From assembly GCF_900299535.1 (NCBI RefSeq), contig NZ_OMKE01000058.1:1-64000 (forward strand): DNA of 64,000 nucleotides, given 5' to 3'. Shown in pieces: positions 10,901 through 18,016 of this stretch (the first letter of the stretch is position 1; each line of letters opens with the position of its first letter). The notes beneath the pieces were generated by a model that had not been told where the DNA came from, did not search any database, and worked only from the letters and a program-made list of their open reading frames with translations. The position numbers were made by a program, and so were the translations under genes. This DNA is from Aquimarina aquimarini (GTDB lineage Bacteria; Bacteroidota; Bacteroidia; Flavobacteriales; Flavobacteriaceae).

Positions 10901-11181
10901 AGGAGTTATCTATGTATGATTGGTTACAACTTATAAAATTAAATCCAGAACTTCCCGTTCCTCCGTTTATGCTTGAGTATTTAGAATTAGATAAAGAAGA
11001 ATTAATAACACGCAAAAATAAAGAACTTACTGCCAAATTAGAGTTTGATACTACATTTACAGAGAGAGAAATAGAAGAAAGTAACATTTTGTTTCCTAAT
11101 ATTGATTCTGAAATTGTATTGAAGTACTTTGATTATGTAAAAGAAAAAGAAAACCTTGTAAGAGATATCATCACTCAATAA
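4906..11181 (+). CDS. Hybrid PKS-NRPS megasynthase ACP-KS-ACP-C-A(Thr)-PCP-TD
   Basis: I place the start at the ATG at 4906 (MATSLIIKQ), because the in-frame TTG at 4864 falls in the U-tract of the preceding hairpin. This gives 2091 residues. Domains in order: ACP1 about 22-96 (Ser55 in LGVSSM); ketosynthase about 125-520 with Cys265, His403 (EAHG) and His444 (KPVVGH); ACP2 about 555-622 (Ser584 in GFDSI); condensation about 645-1065 with intact HHTILDG at 772-778; adenylation about 1100-1600 with YTSGTTGYPKG from 1251; PCP about 1610-1680 (Ser1643 in LGGHSLL); terminal thioester reductase about 1715-2060 with GGTGFVG at 1721-1727 and catalytic Y1881/K1885 (YPTSK). The pocket residues, aligned by eye to GrsA, read D-F-W-N-I-G-M-V-H-K, the threonine code. 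No acyltransferase or ketoreductase domain is present. It should join a carrier-bound acyl chain to Thr and release an aldehyde or alcohol. Confidence 0.9.
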   Translation: MATSLIIKQLNNSKAASRIDVFTEYIRISLAEFLELDDKNEIAIDQDFVALGVSSMEAVNFKIQLENELECSLKTTLFFDYPTLDVLVKYIVKDILKFEIEAPEIETKSTQEKENRSTVLKKDTEPIVIIAMDCMFPDAMTPNELWEQSIIGQSVDKEMASKSFLYNKLPAIAYQKELLSLGITEEAFLNMSKQQKIAYTTINNAICEYKVSVNELTVSKTGVFFVSDGVTEDLSTNTPYQIPLSNEISFELNLNGPSETINTFCTSIYVAMHRAIQSIQAQECEQAIVGGVNTVSKKTFQRLTNQGIYNDLLSIDNKMLSFSDQANGFVRSEGAGAIIVTTLSKALKNNAQILALVKGTTVGHGGRNFSIEAPKATGIKNTIKSCIQKSDIAVATIDYIEAHGIANPLADAVELSSLHDSYTSLCDQQDKKWHISTVKPVVGHPELVSGVASLIKVIKAFEYEMIPGVRNLQTINTEIPSDNNLSIQKETIPWVKTSYPKRVGLNSYAIGGVNAHMILEKYNDAAIDKQTQSQENNIKNSDDVVIRSEKRNTTIIANTLLEVFDLELEKIDVSLSPMEYGFDSIKMIQFIRRINEKFAIDIKIGEALGVNSFEDFFQLIATKKQVSSSTLEITPVELNVSHDFSHEASLFQKGLWLTHELDPLSSTYNLPIIFLVKKEIRSNIVLQAMTFLLEKHPVLRVYFQNEKEQIVQRIHPISYCLNIDEDIFTTTPEEAFKKLTRRPFDLQKDCLLRVYKRVDKNNEQQFLVFVIHHTILDGLSGTLFMKLFWETYHTIEKGEKKNLEKVNTHFFDFVTWEHQYMKSSQANIDVSWWKKQLANISPILLPYDHTKNIAVPYQDKDIVTTQIKGVALQKLKETATRMKVSLSVLLMAGFKILLHKLTLQEDITIATPTEGRQKTIYEDSLGCFVNVILMRSQLDTQKTIAQNVLSVKENFLSSLDHAAYPLTGLLAELSEEQERSKEFNIAVSYTYQNIFDTILDTTLLGDTITPVYDVYQETQDEYAMEVYDFRDTLQLNFKYKKLLFEKQTIEKHLQYFIRIIDQIITNEKLLLGEVEILSKEEKATFFTDFDKTNIGYPKEKTLVDLFEEQVVHVPDHSALTYIDQQISYQELNIKANQFANYLRRKGVAQKDKVILCIDRSIDMIVSILAVAKTGATYVPIDPLYPIERIKYSIDDAKPKAIVCTAVLSEILKEIDAKPVIINNVEGKEIAKEASENLDLTIHPEDALYVIYTSGTTGYPKGVVITHNNVVRLLKTDQALFDFNKKDVWTLFHSYCFDFSVWEMYGALLFGGRLVIVPDHIRKDTVLFYQLLVSQGVTILNQTPSSFYALQDQIGIHPEKLNVRYVIFGGEALQPALLKQWHTTYPNCKLINMYGITETTVHVTYQEITATEINEAVSTIGVPIPTLSCYVLDKNMNLLPNGVAGELYVGGEGVAKEYLNRPELTKERFVRNPFNRNTRLYKTGDIVKYNYKNQLEYIGRIDEQVKVRGYRIELAEIENVLLKNPTILQCVVAIKEISKDNQQIIAYIKQKEAIDEKLIFEFLESQIPSYMIPNTICLIDDFVLTSNGKIDKEKLPLPDFTEIEQNYIAPTNDIEKEIVTIFEEILEVKKVGILDHFFELGGHSLLVMKTIHKINTIVHSKLAAKDLFKFPTPQELAVCINNGSNIDQAVNLQEEIQFDPTIHFPLTKFVFPTTPQHIFVTGGTGFVGAFLLRELLENTNAQLYCLTRANSKEKAFLKIKNVMITYDLWLDAYTTRIQSMVGDIGAPLLGLSPETFDKLCTTIDVIYHNAAHMNHMATYQDLKPANVEGTLEIIKLASKHKIKPLHYTSTLAVFNNTVRKEIQTITEKHTSENEIHYESDGYPTSKWVGENVILKAQKAGLPCVIYRLGLTIGDTIKGRLDDKQWFYGFMKSCVSLGAMINQDLDIELPMMPVDIVAKSLVYLSLKKNTLNQTFHLVGKPSSLHTIFKKYSVSNDGVSLKELSMYDWLQLIKLNPELPVPPFMLEYLELDKEELITRKNKELTAKLEFDTTFTEREIEESNILFPNIDSEIVLKYFDYVKEKENLVRDIITQ

Positions 11182-11343
11182 CAGCTAGGAGTTTATGCAA
11201 ATTTGTATAATCAAAATTAGAAAATATTCATTTTATATAAAAATAGACTGTAAGAATAGAAAAAGAGATAGACTACTGCCAAGATTTATGGCTTTGTAGG
11301 ATAATATAGATTACTAAAAATAAAATGTTTAGTTGTATTTTGT

Positions 11344-12036
11344 TCAAAAACCTAACTTATGAGATAAACTAACCATAAGTGTATGATCATTCTCAATACG
11401 GCTATCATTTATTATAATGTATTGATTCATATAACCTATTCCTACTGTTAAAGAATTATGGATAGGAATATCGAAACCTCCATAGATTCTATTTTGTCTT
11501 AGATGTTTTCCATTAGCATATGTATCGATGTCAAAAAATAAATGATTAAAAAATGAGATACCTAGTTTTATGTCTCCTTTTTTGCTGTATACAATAGGCA
11601 TTTTTGCTCCCAGTAATACTCTTAATCGGTGTCTTGTTATAGTTTGCATAAAACGTTGTTCTAGCAACACTCCATAATTGAGAGAAATATGTTGAATCTT
11701 ATTTTTTAAACTAAGTCGTTCATAAATACGGTGTTCAGTTCTTTTTTTGGAAACAGGATGTTTTCCATATGGATAAAGTACCACCCATTCATATCCCGTA
11801 TCAAAGGAAGCATTTTTAAAAAGAATATAACCTGCACCAAGTTTTAATTTTGATTGTTGCCAATCTTTTACAAAATTGTGCCTGCTCCAAGAGTAAAGGG
11901 ATTGAAGATTAATTCCCTGAGTTATTTTATACTTTCCAGAGTAATACCACCAAGAATTAAATTGATCTGCTTTTTGAGCCTTTATATTTGAACATATTGA
12001 GATTAAAAGTAATATTTTTAGAAGTGCTCTTTTCAT
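11344..12036 (-). CDS. DUF2490 outer-membrane beta-barrel protein
   Basis: A 230-residue protein with a cleavable signal peptide (about 1-20, ending NIKAQ) and a run of amphipathic strands ending in an aromatic-terminated strand (SLSHKLGF), as in outer-membrane barrels. The C-terminal half, with RQNRIYGGFDIPIHNSL and GIGYMNQYI, fits the DUF2490 family common in Bacteroidota. Its molecular role is unknown. It converges with the megasynthase, whose stop codon is 162 bases away. No clear terminator hairpin is visible between them. Because AraC-type genes lie on both sides, it may belong functionally to the cluster, for example in export or uptake of the product, but nothing in the sequence proves this. 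Confidence 0.75.
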   Translation of the reverse strand: MKRALLKILLLISICSNIKAQKADQFNSWWYYSGKYKITQGINLQSLYSWSRHNFVKDWQQSKLKLGAGYILFKNASFDTGYEWVVLYPYGKHPVSKKRTEHRIYERLSLKNKIQHISLNYGVLLEQRFMQTITRHRLRVLLGAKMPIVYSKKGDIKLGISFFNHLFFDIDTYANGKHLRQNRIYGGFDIPIHNSLTVGIGYMNQYIIINDSRIENDHTLMVSLSHKLGF

Positions 12037-12246
12037 TATTAAAATTTATAGGCAACAAACCAACTTTTATTATAACTTAAAACTTGCAACTACTTATTGG
12101 TAAAGCTTTGTTGTTTTTAAGAATATAAAAATGAACTCAAGATGAGCTTAACGTGATAAATAGAACGTTAGTTGATTATTTTGTAATAGCAAAACTATAA
12201 CTAGATAGGACTATCAGGATAGGATAAAACTAAAGTAGTATTGGAC

Positions 12247-13110
12247 TTATTTTAGGTTATTTCTAAAAGCTTCAGGAGAATAGCCAGTATGTTTTTTGAA
12301 AAATCTAATAAAATATGAAACATCATCATATCCGAGATGATATGCAATTTGATTTATTTGATTGAATGTTGCCAAAAGATATCTTTTGGATTCTAGTATA
12401 ATTTGATCATTTATAAGCTCAGAAACAGTTTTTCCTACTAACTGCTTTGTGATGGCATTGAGCTGATAATTTGATAAATTCAACATATCTGCATATTGAG
12501 ACACTTGTTTCTTACTAGTGATATTAGTTTCTAAAAGTTGTAAAAACTCTTCGAGACGTTCTTGAGCATATAGATTTTTATTATTTGATTGGGGAAGGTT
12601 CTTATTTCGCAACCGAATCAATTCTATAAAGAAAATTCGAAGATACGATTTTACCACCTCTCGATATTCTTCTTGTTTGTTTTTGGATTCATCAAAAATG
12701 GATGACAATAACACATCTATTTTTTTGAAACGGTGTTTTTGAAACTGATAAAAATTCTTAGTACCAACCTTTTGTAATAAAGTGCATAGTTCTTTTTCTA
12801 TAGGGGAGCAGAATTCAGAATTAAATTGAATCATAAAACCAATACTATCACTTTTGATTTTTAATTGATGCACTTGACCAGGACGAATCATAAAAACAGA
12901 ATAATCAGTAACTGTATAATTAATAAAATCTATCTCATGAGTACCAGATCCTTTTTTTAAAACTAAAATAAAATGAAAATCATGTCTATGAAGTTCATGA
13001 ATCATGTCTTTACCACCAAGCATCTCTGGAAGGCTTTTTATAATAAAGTTCCCTAATAAATTGGGTGTTGTTTGAGTATCATCAAGATGTCTTACAGGAA
13101 TAGTTTTCAT
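12247..13110 (-). CDS. AraC-family transcriptional regulator with N-terminal cupin
   Basis: A 287-residue regulator. The N-terminal cupin core is readable as HELHRHDFHFILVLKKGSG followed by FMIRPGQVHQL. The C-terminal double helix-turn-helix includes SQYADMLNLSNYQLNAITK and INQIAYHLGYDDVSYFIRFF, ending in the AraC signature HTGYSPEAFRNNLK. The effector is unknown. It lies 210 bases upstream of the DUF2490 gene on the same strand and about 1 kb from the megasynthase, so it could control either. It has the same length and architecture as the AraC-type gene at 166-1029, but the two sequences differ a great deal, so a recent duplication is unlikely. A TANNTTTG promoter box lies 38 bases upstream. 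Confidence 0.92.
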   Translation of the reverse strand: MKTIPVRHLDDTQTTPNLLGNFIIKSLPEMLGGKDMIHELHRHDFHFILVLKKGSGTHEIDFINYTVTDYSVFMIRPGQVHQLKIKSDSIGFMIQFNSEFCSPIEKELCTLLQKVGTKNFYQFQKHRFKKIDVLLSSIFDESKNKQEEYREVVKSYLRIFFIELIRLRNKNLPQSNNKNLYAQERLEEFLQLLETNITSKKQVSQYADMLNLSNYQLNAITKQLVGKTVSELINDQIILESKRYLLATFNQINQIAYHLGYDDVSYFIRFFKKHTGYSPEAFRNNLK

Positions 13111-13147
13111 TCAAAAAAAAAGAATTTGAAATGATTTAATAATACTT

Positions 13148-13155
13148 CAAATTTA
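13148..13155 (-). promoter_or_regulatory. Predicted -7 box of the AraC-type gene
   Basis: Read on the minus strand the sequence is TAAATTTG, a full match to the Bacteroidota TANNTTTG box. It would give a transcript start near 13141 and a leader of about 30 bases. I see no TTG element at the usual 17-23 base spacing. Apart from this box, 13111-13467 shows no gene. Confidence 0.45.
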
Positions 13156-13467
13156 ACTAAAATAAAGATAGTGTTTGGTTAAAAATGTAGTGATAGCATC
13201 TTTATTTAAAAAATGGAGATGTCTTTGATACATCATTTAATAGTTGATTTGATATAAATGATGTATTGAAATTAAAAGCTAGATGTATTTTTTGTAAAAA
13301 AAAATCAATATCAAGAAAAGGAACTAAGAAGATGTATTATTATTACGTAATTATTTATAAACACTTGTAGAATTAGAATAATAAATAAGTATAAAGTATA
13401 GATTTTTCATGAAACTAGTATGAGTGAAAACAATATCTGATATCTTATAATAAGATAAAAATGATCA

Positions 13468-13725
13468 ATGAGAAAAATAATAATTACTATCATAACAATA
13501 ATAGTAGCAAGCACTTTATCGGTGCAAAAACAAAAAAACTATTAAAAGCACTTCCCTTTTCAGTATAATAATCTTTGGAGTATTGTTGATGCAATACAAA
13601 ACATTGTTATAAAACCTACTTATAGAAATATGAGAGTACTAGGTGATATGGATTTTATTGTTTTTGATGATAAAACTATTCTTAATAGTTATTTTAACAT
13701 CCTTTTCCATAATTCCATACATTAA
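13468..13725 (+). pseudogene. WG-repeat protein remnant with in-frame stop
   Basis: From the ATG at 13468 the frame encodes a hydrophobic leader (MRKIIITIITIIVASTLSVQ) and meets TAA at 13543-13545. The same frame then continues for 60 codons. The segment NNLWSIVDAIQNIVIKPTYR is a recognisable WG repeat (consensus like KWGxIDxxGNxVIKPxY). The remnant ends at 13725, running about 30 bases into the 3' end of the convergent SH3-domain gene. It looks like a decayed relative of the full-length WG-repeat protein at 15977-18016, shortened by deletion and interrupted by one stop. Confidence 0.6.
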
Positions 13726-14383
13726 GGGTTTCTTCTTCTGAAATAAGTTTAACCCAACCTGAGTATGTTTTAATAATAAGATTGTCTTCACCTGAACATG
13801 GGTGTTTCCGATATTCTGTAACTTTCACTTTACTCCATTTTCCTTTTTTTTCAGCTGTCAGAGTAATTCCAAATAAATCTCCTTTTAGTGTTGTTATTTT
13901 TTTAAAATTAGTTGAAGGACCTTTTCTTAAATTTAATCCAGGTTTATTCGCATACCATTCTGTATTTTTTTCAATAGCGTAATTCATCCAAGAAACTAAT
14001 CTTAAGTTTTTAGATTTTAGTTCTTTAGAACTAATCCAGTACCCGTTGTTAAGTTTTACGAATCCAAATTTTGAGTTGATAAATACCAAAGCCATTATTT
14101 CATAACCAACCATTTCAAGATTTGGGTATTCTAAGTTTTTCTTAATTCCGTTTTTTTCAATAAGAGCTGTGTAAAATTCATTGTTATTATCAGCCTTACC
14201 TAAATAAATTTTTCCTTGAGTTTTTCCATTTGGTCTGTCATAAATTTTAAGTCCAGAATTTGGGATGTAAATACAACATAATTTAAATTTTTTATTTGGT
14301 ATTATAAGTCCAGCTTTAAATTCTTGAGAATAAATAGCGTTAGAATTAATTATAATAAATATTGTTAATAGAAGGTTTTTCAT
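13694..14383 (-). CDS. Secreted protein with bacterial SH3 domain
   Basis: A 229-residue protein with a signal peptide (about 1-19, ending IYSQ). The C-terminal 90 residues form a bacterial SH3-type domain: NKPGLNLRKGPSTNFKKI, then GKWSKVKV and a closing YSGWVKL. The N-terminal half (PNSGLKIYDRPNGKTQGKI) may be a second, diverged SH3-like copy. Such domains usually bind cell-wall peptides or act as spacers in envelope proteins; the partner here is unknown. It is the first of several minus-strand envelope-protein genes. A 57-bp sequence just upstream (14409-14465) is repeated before the WG-repeat gene. Confidence 0.75.
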   Translation of the reverse strand: MKNLLLTIFIIINSNAIYSQEFKAGLIIPNKKFKLCCIYIPNSGLKIYDRPNGKTQGKIYLGKADNNNEFYTALIEKNGIKKNLEYPNLEMVGYEIMALVFINSKFGFVKLNNGYWISSKELKSKNLRLVSWMNYAIEKNTEWYANKPGLNLRKGPSTNFKKITTLKGDLFGITLTAEKKGKWSKVKVTEYRKHPCSGEDNLIIKTYSGWVKLISEEETLNVWNYGKGC

Positions 14384-14408
14384 TTTTTTTTGCTGTTCGT
14401 CAATCGAG

Positions 14409-14465
14409 ATGGTTTATACAAGTTAAAGATTAGGGTTTACACTAAATTAGTTTCTGTTATTGTTT
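14409..14465. repeat. 57-bp direct repeat, copy 1
   Basis: About 51 of 57 positions are identical to 18123-18179 and in the same orientation. This copy lies directly upstream of the SH3-domain gene start. The second copy lies about 100 bases upstream of the WG-repeat gene. It may be a shared upstream or promoter segment left by a duplication. Confidence 0.65.
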
Positions 14466-14560
14466 GTTTTTTTTAAAATCACTACAAAAAATGAATTTTT
14501 TTATAAGAAATCATAGGCTTGCGCAATAACGTTTACTGGTGTTAGTTGTAGTTTTTTACA

Positions 14561-15124
14561 TCATTCTGATATTCTCTTTTGGACTAAATTATTAATTTTT
14601 TCACTATCACTGAAAGGACTAAATATATAGACTGTTCCGAATTCAATCTTTTTAAAGTCAGTTATTATGTTGTTGTCTTTTAAATATCCAATTCTGAATT
14701 TTGATGAATGATAGGAATTCAACATAATTGCTGGAATTATATACATTTTTCTATTTTGTTCAAAATATCCATTTTTTACTTTCCCCTTAATTACATATGA
14801 TTTTAGAATTATATCCTCAACTTTAATTTCAACTTTCAAATTATTTTCATTGAGTACTTTCAAGGTAATGAAATAAGGGACTTTTTTTTTATGAACTAAT
14901 TCATAAACAGATTTATATTCTTTCATTTTGTAAAATGAACCCCAAAAATATTCTAATGGGAATGATCCTTTGCTTTCATTATTTTTATAAGTACCGTTTA
15001 TCAAGTTTAAGTTTTCGTTAGTCAAATAGATTTGATTTTCAGCTAATTCACTTTTCTTAAATGAAGCACAGGAGGATAGTGATATGATTCCAATTACAAA
15101 CATAATGATATTAATAAATTTCAT
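14561..15124 (-). CDS. Hypothetical lipoprotein
   Basis: A 187-residue protein with a lipoprotein signal peptide; the lipobox ends LSSC, giving Cys19 as the lipidated residue. The remainder (YKNNESKGSFPLEYFWGSF and later strand-rich segments) looks like a small beta-rich envelope domain, but I do not recognise a family. It probably sits on the periplasmic face of the outer membrane. It is a single gene on the minus strand, with 177 bases to the SH3-domain gene downstream and an 850-base gap upstream, so it is probably transcribed alone. Confidence 0.65.
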   Translation of the reverse strand: MKFINIIMFVIGIISLSSCASFKKSELAENQIYLTNENLNLINGTYKNNESKGSFPLEYFWGSFYKMKEYKSVYELVHKKKVPYFITLKVLNENNLKVEIKVEDIILKSYVIKGKVKNGYFEQNRKMYIIPAIMLNSYHSSKFRIGYLKDNNIITDFKKIEFGTVYIFSPFSDSEKINNLVQKRISE

Positions 15125-15340
15125 ATTTTAATAGGAATAAGAAGTTTAATTATTAGTTTTTTATTGTTGTAACTTCAGTTTATCTAAAAACCTCGTTATT
15201 TTGATTTTATTGGTTAAATATAAGCTGATTTACGAGTTTTTAAATATAAACTACTCAATCTATTCAGATATATGGAAGCCTTAAAATAACTTATTTTCCT
15301 TATAGTTACACTTAATTATGGGAACTAGATAAGAAATGAT

Positions 15341-15483
15341 CTTTTTGAAGTACTCTTTTTAACTCGTTTTTGTCTAGGATATTGAATATTCTTTTAAGGT
15401 TTTATGCTAGAAACATCAATCCTACATCTGCACTGGTTCTTTGTTTATATTTTTTGTCTTGATAAAAGTAGATATTCCAACCA
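15341..15483 (-). mobile_element. Transposase C-terminal remnant (IS1182-like)
   Basis: On the minus strand this piece encodes DKKYKQRTSADVGLMFLA, a stop, then NLKRIFNILDKNELKRVL. The stretch resembles the C-terminus of Bacteroidota IS1182-group DDE transposases, where RASADVGLMF-AYNLRRI is typical. A tyrosine codon there appears to have become TAA. No upstream transposase domain or terminal inverted repeat is readable, so it is a decayed fragment. Confidence 0.5.
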
Positions 15484-15976
15484 ACATTCTAACTCCAGTT
15501 AGCAGATAAAGAGGTAGAAACCATAGCTGAGTAGTAGTAGATCAGAAAATCTTACACCAACGTTCTAGGCTTTATAAAAAAAAGACTTTAATTATCTTAG
15601 TTACCTTTGATAGTTGTGGACTGCCAAAAAACCATAAAGTAACAATAATACCTAAAATACTCAAATACAAATGATAAGGCTATAACACTATGCCATACAG
15701 GAAACTATTGCCTAAATTATGGTAATTGAATTAAAAACAGTGAATTATAAATTATTGAGAATAAAAATAGTTGCTAAATAGATACTTTTATGGAAGTGAG
15801 TAGGTTTTTGTTTACTCATTCCTAAACTTTTTTCTTTTAATAGAGGGTTCAAAAAAACGTATTCCTCTTACTCAAATCTGGATCAGTCAACAAGACATAT
15901 AGTGCTAGCCTATCGGCACGCCATATGTTTAGTTACTGTGTGTTCGTTTTTATTCTTTTTTTAGTGTGTTAAGAGT
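15484..15976. other. Gene-poor gap
   Basis: I see no intact gene here in any frame. The part nearest 15483 is probably more of the decayed insertion element, but its translation is broken in all frames. No clear hairpin with a U-tract is present. Confidence 0.4.
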
Positions 15977-18016
15977 TTAGTTTTGTTCAACTTCTATAAT
16001 ATGTTCTGCTTCAATTTCTTTTTTGTGAAAGTCTTTTTTACCTATTAAATCATTATTTGTATCGATAAAATATGATGTTCTATTTCCTTTTTCATCTACA
16101 GTTGAAACACTGGCTTTAGCAGGGGTTTCTTTGCTAAATTTAACAAAACGAGTAGCAGTAGAATACATAAAAGGTATTACTAAATTTCCTTTTTTATCGA
16201 GATAGCCGTATAATCCTGTTGTTTTATTTTTGGCTTGAAGTAAATAGGCACTGTATTCTGATTTTGGAATAATGTTCTTATCTAATATCTTGATTAGTTT
16301 TCCAAATTTATCTAAAATTGAAAAAATACCCTTTTTATCTTTTACAATAAATCGATCATAAGATTTTATTACTTGACTATATTTTTCTCCATCAATTGCT
16401 ATTTCTCCATTGTTTGTTAAATAATCTGAAGCTTTACCGTCATTTTTTGACGCTCTAAAAAAAGGTTCTTCCTCTAATTCTTCAATAGTCGTATTATAGT
16501 GGGGAGCATCAATTTTAGAATAATCTCTTGATGTTAATAATTTTGGCTGTTTATTAATTGTATCTAACTTAAATAAAAAATCTTTTTCGTTTTTTGTAAT
16601 AATAACTAAATTATTAGCACATATCTCAATATCATGATTTTCTAAACCAAAAATTATGTTTCCTTCTAAATCATATAGCCCTTTTAAAACAAGGTTTTTT
16701 TCAAGATTTTTTTTAACGAAATAAAAAGATTTATCAGCTTTTATAAAAATTTCTTTCTCTACAGGTAAAATTATTTCTTTTTTAATAGCATCAAATAATC
16801 CATAACCAGTGGTAGTGGTATATTCTCCTATTTTATATTTTTTTTCAATAAGCATATTATTTTTAGAAATTACAAAATCGTATTTTGTTTTCTTTTTATT
16901 GTCTGGACTAATCCATATTGTTTCGTTGTAATTTTTACTGTAATAATCTGGGAAATATTCGTTTTCTGATAAACGACCATCAGTTGGCTTTATAATCCAA
17001 TTACCATTAGTATCTATAAGTCCATATTTGTTATCAGATTTTGCTATAAAATTATTTTTATTCAAATTTTCTGAAAAAGAAACCACTATTTGCTTGTTAT
17101 ATTTATTTCCTAAAACTCTGAAAATTATTTCTTTTGGATAAACTGAAAAATCAAAATTATAAAGCTTATTTTTTTCTGAAATGCTAACTTCTTCAGGTTG
17201 TTTTTCTTTAATATATTTTTTAAGCTCTTTTTCGTCTATAAATTTATTATTATTCAATGCTATTTTTAAATCTTTCAAAAACAATAGTAAAGAGTTATAA
17301 TAAGCAATATCCTTATTCGTAAGTTTGGTTACAGATGAAGAACTTATTGATTTATAAAAAAGCCCTTTTTCATCGGATACATAAATTTCAAAATTATTTT
17401 CATTATCAGTTTCCTTTTTAATAAAAGAAATTGTTTGGTCATTTATCTGAATATCTTTAACTTGTAAAGTATCTATAGAAGTCTTCTTGTTGTTAATTGT
17501 GAAATTGAAGTATTCTTCGGCTTCAATTAAAATTTTTAAATCAAAATTCTTAATTCTTTTTCTTTTAACATTTAAAGGAAACTCTATGTTGTAATGGTTG
17601 TCGGCTTCTATTTTTTTATAATCCTTTTTATTGTTATAAAATTTTATATTTTCAAGTACGATCTCTTTAATATTTACATTAGGGTAATCTCCAAATATTG
17701 TTTTTTCTAATGAAATAATTGTTTGATTATCAATTACATGTTGTTCCCATTTTGAAGCTTTAATTTTTGATTTTAATTCCTCAAAATTCATTTGTAATGG
17801 AGGTAATTCTATTGGCTCGGGATGTAAAGAAACTCCTGATGAAAATTTTAAAGGAGTGTCATTTAGTGTGCCTAATTTTATTATAGATTGTAATTGTTCC
17901 TGAGATTTTGATATTTCTTTTAAAATAGATATTTTTTTCTCTTCAAATTCAGAATTTTGAGCTTTTACAGAAGAAATAGAGCTTATAATTATGATTACTA
18001 GTAGTATTTTTTTCAT
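15977..18016 (-). CDS. WG-repeat protein, secreted
   Basis: A 679-residue protein with an N-terminal signal peptide (about 1-19, ending SVKAQ). The first 300 residues are lysine- and glutamate-rich with no family I recognise. From about residue 300 it carries WG-type repeats, for example KYGLIDTNGNWIIKPT, YGLFDAIKKEIILPV, KGIFSILDKFGKL and LYGYLDKKGNLVIPF. WG repeats form beta-rich repeat domains in many Bacteroidota proteins whose role is mostly unknown. The protein is probably periplasmic or surface-exposed. A shorter broken relative lies at 13468-13725. No neighbour clearly suggests a function. Confidence 0.75.
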   Translation of the reverse strand: MKKILLVIIIISSISSVKAQNSEFEEKKISILKEISKSQEQLQSIIKLGTLNDTPLKFSSGVSLHPEPIELPPLQMNFEELKSKIKASKWEQHVIDNQTIISLEKTIFGDYPNVNIKEIVLENIKFYNNKKDYKKIEADNHYNIEFPLNVKRKRIKNFDLKILIEAEEYFNFTINNKKTSIDTLQVKDIQINDQTISFIKKETDNENNFEIYVSDEKGLFYKSISSSSVTKLTNKDIAYYNSLLLFLKDLKIALNNNKFIDEKELKKYIKEKQPEEVSISEKNKLYNFDFSVYPKEIIFRVLGNKYNKQIVVSFSENLNKNNFIAKSDNKYGLIDTNGNWIIKPTDGRLSENEYFPDYYSKNYNETIWISPDNKKKTKYDFVISKNNMLIEKKYKIGEYTTTTGYGLFDAIKKEIILPVEKEIFIKADKSFYFVKKNLEKNLVLKGLYDLEGNIIFGLENHDIEICANNLVIITKNEKDFLFKLDTINKQPKLLTSRDYSKIDAPHYNTTIEELEEEPFFRASKNDGKASDYLTNNGEIAIDGEKYSQVIKSYDRFIVKDKKGIFSILDKFGKLIKILDKNIIPKSEYSAYLLQAKNKTTGLYGYLDKKGNLVIPFMYSTATRFVKFSKETPAKASVSTVDEKGNRTSYFIDTNNDLIGKKDFHKKEIEAEHIIEVEQN

